This document shows positions 57,572-64,000 of a DNA stretch of 64,000 bases, piece by piece (the stretch's first letter is position 1; each line of letters opens with the position of its first letter). The DNA comes from Micropruina sonneratiae (GTDB lineage Bacteria > Actinomycetota > Actinomycetes > Propionibacteriales > Propionibacteriaceae). Below the pieces are notes generated by a model, which worked only from the letters and a program-made list of their open reading frames with translations, did no database searches and was not told where the DNA came from. A program made the translations under genes and the position numbers. The stretch covers positions 1 to 64,000 of the forward strand of contig NZ_JAPDHX010000002.1 in NCBI RefSeq assembly GCF_025972045.1, given 5' to 3'.

Positions 57572-58342
57572 ATGGCGACAACCACTAGCCACGAAGCGAA
57601 CCCCGGTCCCGACGACGACCGATCGGCCGTCCCCGAGGGGGCCGCGACGGCCGGCGACGCCGCCGCCGACATCGAGTCGGGCCCCGCCCCCGGGTCGGCG
57701 GTGGACAGCCCGGACCAACCCGGGGCTCAGCCGGAACCGCAGGCCGACCCCGACGAGGAGCCCCTCGCGCTGCAGGCGGTGGCCCTGACCGCGGGCGACA
57801 GCGATCCGCTCGAGGTGTCGGCACGCTCGGGCGAGTTGACCCTGTGGCGCGGCGACGACGGGCTCGGCACCGCCGAACTCACCCTCGCCCTCAGTGGACG
57901 CTTCCGGCCGGTCACCGGGCAGGTGCGACTGCTGACCCGCGACGCCGATCCGGCTCTGCTGCGCCGCGAGGTGGTGGTCGCCCGGGTGCTGGACGCCGTC
58001 GAGGCCGAGCCCCGCCTCCGGGTGAAGGAGTACCTGCACTCGTGCCTGGTGCTGCACGGACGCCGGCACAACCGGCTCTCACCCCGGCAGGCGCTGGCCG
58101 AGGTCGGCTACGACGGTGACGACCACACTGCGATGGAAGACCTGCCGCCCGCCGACGCCGTCCGCGTCGCGGTGGCCGGGGCCCTGTTGGCTCGACCGGT
58201 CGCGGTCACCGTCGACCGGGTCGACCGGGGCATCGCCGACGACGACTGGGCGGCGCTGAGGGCCGACCTACGCCGTGCCGCAGAACTGAGCGGGGTGGCC
58301 ATCGTCGCCTCCGCCGTCCGCGATTCACAGGAGCAGCGATGA
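57572..58342 (+). CDS. Degenerate ABC-ATPase-like protein, predicted not to bind or hydrolyse ATP
   Basis: The 256-residue protein has an acidic, low-complexity N-terminus (residues 1-65) and then an ABC-type nucleotide-binding domain in outline. In the Walker A position stands GDDGLGTAE (94-102), where Lys and Ser/Thr are replaced by Thr and Ala. SGRFRPVTGQVRL follows as in real ABC proteins. The Walker B position is ARPVAVTVDRVDRGIAD (about 208-222), with Asp kept and the catalytic Glu replaced by Arg. The signature and switch His are not recognisable. It overlaps the YhgE/Pip gene by four bases, a place where an active ABC ATPase is often encoded. A structural or regulatory pseudo-ATPase is inferred. 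Confidence 0.72.
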   Translation: MATTTSHEANPGPDDDRSAVPEGAATAGDAAADIESGPAPGSAVDSPDQPGAQPEPQADPDEEPLALQAVALTAGDSDPLEVSARSGELTLWRGDDGLGTAELTLALSGRFRPVTGQVRLLTRDADPALLRREVVVARVLDAVEAEPRLRVKEYLHSCLVLHGRRHNRLSPRQALAEVGYDGDDHTAMEDLPPADAVRVAVAGALLARPVAVTVDRVDRGIADDDWAALRADLRRAAELSGVAIVASAVRDSQEQR

Positions 58343-60117
58343 GACAGTTGTGGAACCTCACCCTCACCGAACTGCGCCGCTTCCGGGGACCCCTGCCGAT
58401 GCTGTCGGCGATCTTCCTGGTTCTCGTGCCGTTGCTGTACGGGGCGATCTACCTGTGGTCGAACTGGGACCCGTACGGTCGGCTCGACCGGCTGCAGGTC
58501 GCCGTCGTCGACCTCGACGAGCCTGTCACCGTCGAGGGCAAGAAGGTGTCCGGCGGTGCCGACCTGGTCGAGCAGCTCACCAAGGACACCTCGTCGTTCA
58601 CCTGGGTGGTGACTGACGCCGCTACCGCGGCTGACGGCGTCGCCGACGGCAGCTTCGCGTTCAGCATCACGGTGCCGAAGGATTTCTCGGCCGATCTGAC
58701 CTCGATCGCCACCTCGGACACGCCGACGCGCGCCCGCGTCGATGTGGCCTTCGACAACTCCCAGGGCTACATCCTCGGCATCATGGCCGAGACCGCCGAG
58801 AAGGAGCTGCAGACCCAGCTGAACGCGGCCGCGGTGAAGGCGTACGCGGACACCGCGCTGGGGTCGGTGGGCACGATCCGCAGAGGGCTCGCCGAGGCGA
58901 CCGAGGCGTCCGGTGAGCTGGCGAAGGGCGGTCAGCAGGTCGCCGACGGGGTCAAGACCATGGAGAACAAGGTCGTTCCGGTGGTGAACAGAGTCTCGGA
59001 CGTGCTGCGCAGGTCCGCCAAGGAGGCCGCCGGGGTGAGTCGCGACGTGGCGAGCACCACCAAGACCATCGCCGCGCTCGCCAAGGACGCCGACGGTAAG
59101 CAGGACGACGTCGCCGACGCACTGGACGCCCTGCTGGAGGCGCACCCGGACCTGGCCGACGACCAGGTCTTCAAGGACCTGAAGCGGGCGGTGGGACGGG
59201 TCAGCGAGGTCACCGGATCGGTGAAATCCACCACATCGCGGGTGGCCACCGACGCCGGCAAGGTGGCCGATGCCGCGGCAACGGTGAACCGCCGGGTCCC
59301 CGAGATCATCGGCGCAGCCGAGACCGCCGTCGAGCAGATCGACAAGCTGGCCAAGGGCGCGCAGCGGGTTGCCGACGGCCAGAAGAAGTTGACCGCCGGA
59401 CTGAAGAAGGCCACCAACGCGCTGCCCAAACTGACCGCCGCCGAGCGGGCCAAGGACGCCGACGCGGTCTCCAACCCTGTCCACATCGCCTCGCACGTCG
59501 CAAATCCGGCCACCTACTACGGACGCGGCCTCGCCCCGTTCTTCTTCGGGGTGTCGCTGTGGGTATTCGGCCTGGTCGCGTTCGTGCTGATGCGTCCGAT
59601 CTCGAAGCGGGCCATCGCAGCAGGTACCAGTCCGGCGCTGGTGGCACTGGGTGGCTGGTTGCCGCCCGCGCTGCTGGGCTCGGCCGGTGCCCTGGTGCTG
59701 CTCGCGGTCACCGACCTGGCGCTGGGCCTGGACCCGCTCGACCTGGCGGGTACGGCGGGGATCTCGGTGCTGGCCGTCTGCGCGTTCACCGCCCTGGCGC
59801 AGACCCTGCGCACCTGGCTCGGCCTGGTGGGCAGCGCGATCATGCTGGTGATCCTGATCGTCCAGTTGGGCGCGGCCGGCGGGCTGTATCCCGTCGAAGT
59901 GATGCCCGCGTTCTTCCAGGTGGTGCACCCGTGGATGCCGATGACCTACCTGGTGGAGGGGCTTCGGGTGACGATCAGCGGCGGGCCGGCCGGCCAGCTC
60001 GCCATGGCGTGGTGGGTGCTGGGCGGTCTGCTGGTCGCGTCCGTCATCTCGACGGCTGTTGCGGCCTGGACGCAACGGCGCTGGACGCCGACGCGCCTGC
60101 GCCCGCCCCTGGAATGA
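58339..60117 (+). CDS. YhgE/Pip domain membrane protein
   Basis: The 592-residue protein has an N-terminal membrane segment (LPMLSAIFLVLVPLLYGAIY), a long extracellular region to about residue 395 with heptad-like Val/Ala/Asp repeats, and five or six C-terminal segments in ABC-2-like arrangement (GVSLWVFGLVAFVLM, LLGSAGALVLLAVTDLAL, GSAIMLVILIVQLGAAGGLY). The region DLDEPVTVEGKKVSGGADLV is the YhgE signature. Relatives include phage-infection protein and ESX-linked proteins; transport of an unknown molecule is likely. AGGAG precedes the ATG. Coupled to the degenerate ABC protein. Confidence 0.9.
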   Translation: MRQLWNLTLTELRRFRGPLPMLSAIFLVLVPLLYGAIYLWSNWDPYGRLDRLQVAVVDLDEPVTVEGKKVSGGADLVEQLTKDTSSFTWVVTDAATAADGVADGSFAFSITVPKDFSADLTSIATSDTPTRARVDVAFDNSQGYILGIMAETAEKELQTQLNAAAVKAYADTALGSVGTIRRGLAEATEASGELAKGGQQVADGVKTMENKVVPVVNRVSDVLRRSAKEAAGVSRDVASTTKTIAALAKDADGKQDDVADALDALLEAHPDLADDQVFKDLKRAVGRVSEVTGSVKSTTSRVATDAGKVADAAATVNRRVPEIIGAAETAVEQIDKLAKGAQRVADGQKKLTAGLKKATNALPKLTAAERAKDADAVSNPVHIASHVANPATYYGRGLAPFFFGVSLWVFGLVAFVLMRPISKRAIAAGTSPALVALGGWLPPALLGSAGALVLLAVTDLALGLDPLDLAGTAGISVLAVCAFTALAQTLRTWLGLVGSAIMLVILIVQLGAAGGLYPVEVMPAFFQVVHPWMPMTYLVEGLRVTISGGPAGQLAMAWWVLGGLLVASVISTAVAAWTQRRWTPTRLRPPLE

Positions 60118-60141
60118 CACGGGTCGAGACCCGGAACCGTC

Positions 60142-60218
60142 ATCCCGGGCTTGCCCGGGGATCGTCATTGGTCGGCTGTGGAGACCCGTCGTCCGTCATC
60201 CCGGCTTGCCGTGGGATC
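60142..60218. repeat. Two degenerate copies of the dispersed hairpin repeat
   Basis: ATCCCGGGC-TT-GCCCGGGGAT at 60142-60162 and ATCCCGGC-TT-GCCGTGGGAT at 60198-60217, both preceded by GTC, lie between the YhgE gene and the trpS leader. They share the outline of the copies at 33207, 38766 and 49641. Confidence 0.6.
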
Positions 60219-60276
60219 TCACCCCGGGCCGGATCGGTCGGCTCGGCCCCAGCCGCGGCGGTGATAGGCTCGCGAC

Positions 60277-60309
60277 ATGCAGCGATCCACCGACTGGCGT
60301 AGCCGCTGA
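60277..60309 (+). promoter_or_regulatory. Trp-codon leader peptide frame of trpS
   Basis: A short frame of ten codons encodes MQRSTDWRSR and contains one Trp codon (60295-60297). A TAGGCT element lies six bases before its ATG, so the transcript may begin at this codon. It stands 80 bp before trpS with a hairpin terminator between, the layout of ribosome-mediated attenuation. Translation has not been shown. Confidence 0.55.
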
Positions 60310-60330
60310 CGGCTCGCTGCACCGCCCCCT

Positions 60331-60355
60331 GGGCCGTCGAGATCGACGGCCCTTT
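60331..60355 (+). terminator. Attenuator hairpin upstream of trpS
   Basis: GGGCCGTC and GACGGCCC pair over 8 bp around GAGATC and are followed by TTT. A competing pairing of ACGGC (60309-60313) with GCCGT (60333-60337) would prevent it. A further small hairpin AGCCG/CGGCT (60301-60314) overlaps the end of the leader frame. These fit a switch that depends on where a ribosome halts. Confidence 0.6.
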
Positions 60356-60389
60356 CGCATGTCCGGACGACGAACGAACGAGTGACACG

Positions 60390-61505
60390 ATGACTGAAAC
60401 GCCCCTGGACGACGCCGGCGACGAGCTTGCCGCGTCCACCTCAGACGCCTCGCTGCGGCGAACCGAGGCACGCAGCGCCGAGATCGAGCAGCAGATCGCG
60501 ACCGACCCGTCCAGGTTCCGGATCATGACCGGCGACCGGCCCACCGGCGCCCTGCACATCGGCCACTACTTCGGCTCGCTGGCCAACCGCGTCCGGCTGC
60601 AGGACGCCGGGGTCGAGACCATCATCCTGATCGCCGACTACCAGGTGATCACCGACCGCGACGGCACCGGACCCATCCGCGAGCGGGCGATCAACATGGT
60701 CGCCGACTACCTGGCCATCGGCATCGACCCCGCCCGCAGCACCATCTACGCCCACTCGGCCGTGCCGGCGTTGAACCAACTCATGCTGCCCTTCCTGTCC
60801 CTGGTGACCGACGCAGAACTGCGCCGCAACCCGACGGTGAAGGCCGAGCTCGAGGCGACCGGCGACCGTCCCATGTCGGGGCTGCTGCTGACCTATCCGG
60901 TGCATCAGGCCGCCGACATCCTGTTCTGCAAGGCGAACCTGGTGCCGGTCGGCAAGGACCAGTTGCCGCACCTGGAGCAGACCCGCGTCGTCGCGCGCCG
61001 CTTCGACGAGCGCTACGGCCGGGCCAACCCGGCTCAGCCGGTGTTTCCGCAGGCCGAGGCGCTGTTGTCCAAGGCGCCGACGGTGCTGGGCCTGGACGGC
61101 ACCAAGATGAGCAAGTCCAAGGGCAACGTGATCGAGCTCGGAATGGACGCCGACACCACCGCCCGGCTGATCAGGAAGGCCGTCACCGACTCCGACCGGC
61201 ACATCACCTACGACCCGGCGAACCGGCCCGAGGTGTCGAACCTGCTGATGCTGGCCGCGCTGTGCACCGGCGGCGACCCGGTCACGATCGCCGAGGAGAT
61301 CGGCGACGGCGGCGGCGGTGGGCTGAAGAAGGTCGTCACCGCCGCGGTCAACGACTTCTTCGCCCCGATCCGGGCCCGGCGCGCCGAACTGGTCGCCGAC
61401 CAGGCCCACCTGCTCGGGGTGCTGCGTGAGGGCAACGCCCGCGCCAACGCGATCGCCGACGCCACCCTCGACGAGGTGCGTGCGGCGATGGGGATGGTCT
61501 ACTGA
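60390..61505 (+). CDS. trpS: Tryptophanyl-tRNA synthetase
   Basis: TrpS charges tRNA-Trp. The 371-residue class I synthetase has the HIGH motif as TGALHIGHYFGSL and the KMSKS motif as GTKMSKSKGNVIE. An N-terminal extension of about 35 residues is acidic and unlike typical TrpS. The ATG start with GAACGAACGAGTGACACG upstream shows only a weak ribosome binding site (GAGTGA). Expression is probably controlled by the leader peptide and hairpin at 60277-60355 in response to charged tRNA-Trp. Confidence 0.95.
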   Translation: MTETPLDDAGDELAASTSDASLRRTEARSAEIEQQIATDPSRFRIMTGDRPTGALHIGHYFGSLANRVRLQDAGVETIILIADYQVITDRDGTGPIRERAINMVADYLAIGIDPARSTIYAHSAVPALNQLMLPFLSLVTDAELRRNPTVKAELEATGDRPMSGLLLTYPVHQAADILFCKANLVPVGKDQLPHLEQTRVVARRFDERYGRANPAQPVFPQAEALLSKAPTVLGLDGTKMSKSKGNVIELGMDADTTARLIRKAVTDSDRHITYDPANRPEVSNLLMLAALCTGGDPVTIAEEIGDGGGGGLKKVVTAAVNDFFAPIRARRAELVADQAHLLGVLREGNARANAIADATLDEVRAAMGMVY

Positions 61506-61707
61506 CGGACGCCGTCGGCCCCCGCGTCCCTTCGGTTCGCCCGGGCGCGCACCCGGGTATCGAACCCTTCCGGGTCGTCGGGGGAACGGGCGGGCCAGCA
61601 CGTCACCCGTGCAGGGGACGCGGTACGGTCGATGCCGCGGCATTTGCTGTGAAAGCATGGCCCTGCCGCGGCCTCGCCGCGCGCCACACACTTCGGGGGA
61701 ATCACTC

Positions 61708-62691
61708 ATGTCACTGACGTCTGCGCGGGCACTGACCCGCAGCGCGGCGCTCCTTCTCAGCACAGTTCTGCTCGGCCTGGTCGGCCTTGGCGCTTCGACG
61801 CCGGCGCAGGCCGTGTCGGAGGTCGCGGTCGACGGGGTGGGCTCCGGACCGTCGCAGACCTTCACCCTGAACGGCGGCTACTACCGCTTCGACCTGGCCT
61901 ACGCGGGCAACTCCGAGAACGGTGACGTGCCGCAGTTCTACGCCCAGCTCGAGGGCCGCGGCCGCGTCTCGTGGCTGCTCGCCTGGGACTACGAGACCGG
62001 CAGCACCATCACCCGCTTCATCGAGGTCCCCGAGCAGATGAAGATGTGGATCGTCGTGAAGGACGCCGCCGACGACGCCTCCTGGTCCGTCGACGTCAGC
62101 CCGGTCGCCGAACCCACGTCGACGGTGACGTCGCTCAAGGTGTCCGGCACCGGACCCGACGCCACCACGCTGAGCCGGGTCAAGACGGGCACCTACTACG
62201 TCACCTACACGTACTCGAACAACTACGACGCCTACGGCGCCACTGACTTCTACCTCGGTCTGAACGAATCCGGCAACGGCTGGCAGGACATCACCCATCG
62301 CGAGCTCTCCGCCTCGGGCTCGGGCTCCGCGACCGTGAAGATCGGAACCACGGGCACCTACTGGTTCGAGACCCTGTACGCCGGCAAGAACTCCTCCTGG
62401 TCCGTCACCCTGGCGCCGTTCAAGAAGCTGACCGCCGCGACGCCCAAGATCTCGGGCACCGCCAAGGTCGGCAAGACCCTCACCGCGAAGGCGGGCACCT
62501 GGACGTCCGGGGCGAAGCTCACCTATCAGTGGTACCGCGGCAGCTCCAAGATCTCGGGTGCCACGAAGTCGACCTACAAGCTGACGTCGGCGTCGAAGGG
62601 CAAGAACCTCAAGGTCAAGGTGACCGGCAAGAAGGCCGGCTACACCACCGTGACCAAGACGTCGGCAGCGACCGCCACGGTCAAGAAGTAA
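61708..62691 (+). CDS. Secreted protein with two similar beta domains and a Lys-rich Ig-like C-terminus
   Basis: The 327-residue protein has a signal peptide (ALLLSTVLLGLVGLG, cleavage near AQA-VS). Two segments of about 80-90 residues follow, each with Tyr-rich strands and ending in the same phrase (DASWSVDVSP and NSSWSVTLAP), which suggests an internal duplication. The last 85 residues (GTAKVGKTLTAKAGTWTSGA, then LTYQWYRGSSKISGATKSTY) match bacterial Ig-like repeats found in surface proteins of actinobacteria, and end rich in Lys and Thr. There is no sortase motif or membrane anchor. Binding to the wall or a polymer is a guess. RBS GGGGGA. Confidence 0.75.
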   Translation: MSLTSARALTRSAALLLSTVLLGLVGLGASTPAQAVSEVAVDGVGSGPSQTFTLNGGYYRFDLAYAGNSENGDVPQFYAQLEGRGRVSWLLAWDYETGSTITRFIEVPEQMKMWIVVKDAADDASWSVDVSPVAEPTSTVTSLKVSGTGPDATTLSRVKTGTYYVTYTYSNNYDAYGATDFYLGLNESGNGWQDITHRELSASGSGSATVKIGTTGTYWFETLYAGKNSSWSVTLAPFKKLTAATPKISGTAKVGKTLTAKAGTWTSGAKLTYQWYRGSSKISGATKSTYKLTSASKGKNLKVKVTGKKAGYTTVTKTSAATATVKK

Positions 62692-62749
62692 CCGCCCGGG
62701 CGTCCCGGCTGCACTGGTTCACCGCTGCCCGCCGTGGCACAGTGGCCCG

Positions 62750-63733
62750 ATGGCGAAGGGCGCACCGAAGGAGAGTCGGCACGGCGTCGAGCTGAGCAAC
62801 CTCGACCAGCCCTTGTTCACCGGCGCCGGGGCGACCAAGCGTGACCTGATCGACTACCTCGAGGCCGTCGCGCCGTTCATGCTTCCCGGGCTGCGCGACC
62901 GGCCGCTGTCGGTGGTTCGTGTGCGACCCGGACAGCAGCCGTTCATGCAGAAGAATCTGCCCGACTACGCTCCTGACTACGTGCAATGGACCCCGGTGTG
63001 GTCGGACGCCGGGCATCGTGAGATCCACTACCCGCTGTGCAACGACCTGCGGACCCTGCTCTGGTTCGGTAACCAGCGCGCGGTGGAGTTCCACCCGACC
63101 CTGATGGTGCCGGAGTACGGCGACACCACCGACGTGCTCGGCGGCACGGTCACGCACCTGGTACTCGACCTCGATCCGCCCGAGGGCAGCGGTTTCAACG
63201 TGGTGGTAGCTGTCGCACACCAGGTGCGGGCGGCCCTCGACGCCGTCGGGTTGCAGGGGGCGGTGAAGACGTCCGGCTCGAAGGGGCTGCACGTCATGGT
63301 GCCCGTGCGCGACCTCGACCTTCCGGACGCCGCCGCCGCGACCCGGGCGCTCGCGGCACGCACCGAAGCCCTCGACCCGGGCGTCGCCACCACCGCGTTC
63401 CTCAAGGCCGATCGCGGCGGCCGGGTCTTCGTCGACTCGACGCGTGCCGGTGGCGGATCGCTGGCGTGCGCGTTCAGCCCACGCGTCCGGCCCGGGACGA
63501 CGGTGTCCTATCCGGTGTCGTGGGGCGATCTGGACGCTGTGAAGCCCGCCGACTTCACTGTGCGATCGGTGTTGCCGCTGCCGACGGACGATCCCTGGGC
63601 GGCGCTGTTGCCTGAGCCGCAGCAGGTATCCGGTGAGGTTGTCGAGCAGGGGCACGGCATTCCCATCGCCCGGGTGGCGGCGATGCACGAGGGCAAGCGC
63701 CGCAAGCGGGCGAGCCAGGCCCGCGCAGAGTAG
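62750..63733 (+). CDS. LigD-type DNA polymerase/primase domain protein
   Basis: The 327-residue protein corresponds to the PolDom part of LigD: VRVRPGQQPFMQKNLPDYAP near residue 57, VLDLDPPEGSGFNV with catalytic Asp140 and Asp142, KTSGSKGLHVMVPV with the nucleotide-binding His, and KADRGGRVFVDST with the third Asp. It can add ribonucleotides or fill ends in NHEJ. No ligase or nuclease domain is fused. It may act with Ku (47094). The start ATG follows weak signals (GTGGCACAGTGGCCCG upstream). C-terminus is basic (KRRKRASQARAE). Confidence 0.9.
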   Translation: MAKGAPKESRHGVELSNLDQPLFTGAGATKRDLIDYLEAVAPFMLPGLRDRPLSVVRVRPGQQPFMQKNLPDYAPDYVQWTPVWSDAGHREIHYPLCNDLRTLLWFGNQRAVEFHPTLMVPEYGDTTDVLGGTVTHLVLDLDPPEGSGFNVVVAVAHQVRAALDAVGLQGAVKTSGSKGLHVMVPVRDLDLPDAAAATRALAARTEALDPGVATTAFLKADRGGRVFVDSTRAGGGSLACAFSPRVRPGTTVSYPVSWGDLDAVKPADFTVRSVLPLPTDDPWAALLPEPQQVSGEVVEQGHGIPIARVAAMHEGKRRKRASQARAE

Positions 63734-63812
63734 TAACTCCCCGCCATCCCACTGGTCGACCGGGAGAACCCGGCGTCCGCCGCGACGAGGGGCGGAGGAC
63801 TGACGACGCTGC

Positions 63813-64000
63813 GACTACTCGGTACCGAGCGCTTCCTTCTCGGCGCCGATCGTGGTGTCGTCGCCGTGGCCGGTCTTCACCACCGTGTCGTCGGGCAGCT
63901 CGAACAGCTTGGCCCGGATCGACGCCACGAGGGTGTCCCGATCGCTGAAGCTGCGGCCGGTGGCGCCGGGGCCGCCGTTGAACAGCGTGTCCCCGCTGAA
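63813..64000 (-). CDS. MBL-fold metallohydrolase, C-terminal part
   Basis: The gene enters from the right edge. The visible 62 codons read FSGDTLFNGGPGATGRSFSD, then DTVVKTGHGDDTTIGAEKE and end LGTE. This is the end of a glyoxalase II-like metallo-beta-lactamase-fold hydrolase: SGDTLF supplies a bridging metal Asp and TGHGDDTTIG the last His. The family is usually about 200-230 residues, so most is outside the window. The substrate cannot be judged from this part. It converges with the LigD-type gene. Confidence 0.8.

Overview
The window is GC-rich actinobacterial DNA. Support comes from conserved gene orders shared with mycobacteria and streptomycetes (fasR-fabD-fabH-acpP-fabF beside aceE; prfB-ftsE-ftsX-M23 peptidase-smpB; mtrA-mtrB-lpqB-comF-hpf with secA further on), from actinobacterial families (DUF3052, DUF1707, LpqB, WS/DGAT-like protein, 180-kDa NAD-glutamate dehydrogenase, Ku, stand-alone LigD-type polymerase, a mycothiol-type DinB protein), from frequent GTG starts and from several probable leaderless promoters. 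A member of Propionibacteriales is a reasonable guess, but the sequence alone does not fix the genus. No prophage, insertion sequence or CRISPR array is visible.

Layout. 0-0.2 kb: a fragment of glutamate synthase small subunit runs into a G/C homopolymer tract that looks like an assembly artefact. 0.2-5.1 kb: fatty-acid synthesis cluster fabF, acpP, fabH, fabD and its probable activator fasR, all on the minus strand, with an inverted repeat upstream of fabD. 5.2-10.9 kb: a PHP-domain protein, aceE, DUF3052, tRNA-Val and a Cys-motif protein of unknown function. 11.3-12.2 kb: a decayed ECF42-type sigma factor and YCII-domain pair. 12.3-18.9 kb: prfB, ftsEX with a coiled-coil M23 peptidase, smpB and a DUF2207 membrane protein. 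19.0-23.9 kb: an operon with a cellulose-synthase-like GT2 enzyme, an HlyD-like membrane protein and a GH81 beta-1,3-glucanase lipoprotein, read as a candidate beta-glucan exopolysaccharide system. 23.9-28.3 kb: DinB-type protein, DUF1707 protein, tmRNA, YqgE, then remnants of an alpha/beta hydrolase and a GAF regulator. 28.4-33.9 kb: mtrA-mtrB-lpqB-comF and hpf. 34.0-39.7 kb: amt-glnB, a YcaQ-like protein, a decayed D-aminoacylase/GntP pair, and VOC and AraC genes; these sit between hpf and secA. 39.9-47.9 kb: secA, DUF6459, a membrane protein and cupredoxin-like lipoprotein pair, a WS/DGAT homologue and ku. 48.0-56.3 kb: pruA, a radical SAM/SPASM protein, DUF2505 and the large NAD-glutamate dehydrogenase. 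56.5-64 kb: a PHP phosphoesterase, a degenerate ABC-ATPase-like protein with a YhgE/Pip membrane protein, trpS behind a Trp-codon leader peptide and hairpin, a secreted beta-domain protein, a LigD-type polymerase and the end of an MBL-fold hydrolase.

How the genes work together. Pyruvate is converted to acetyl-CoA (AceE) and extended by type II fatty-acid synthesis. FtsEX plus the M23 protein, and MtrAB-LpqB, serve division and wall homeostasis. Amt-GlnB, PruA and NAD-GDH form a nitrogen/glutamate theme. The most interesting items are the GT2/HlyD/GH81 operon with its structured leader, the ATPase-dead ABC protein fixed next to YhgE/Pip, the trpS attenuator, and the WS/DGAT homologue lacking a catalytic-motif His. 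Six accessory genes or fragments are pseudogenes while every core gene reads through, which points to real decay rather than general sequencing error.
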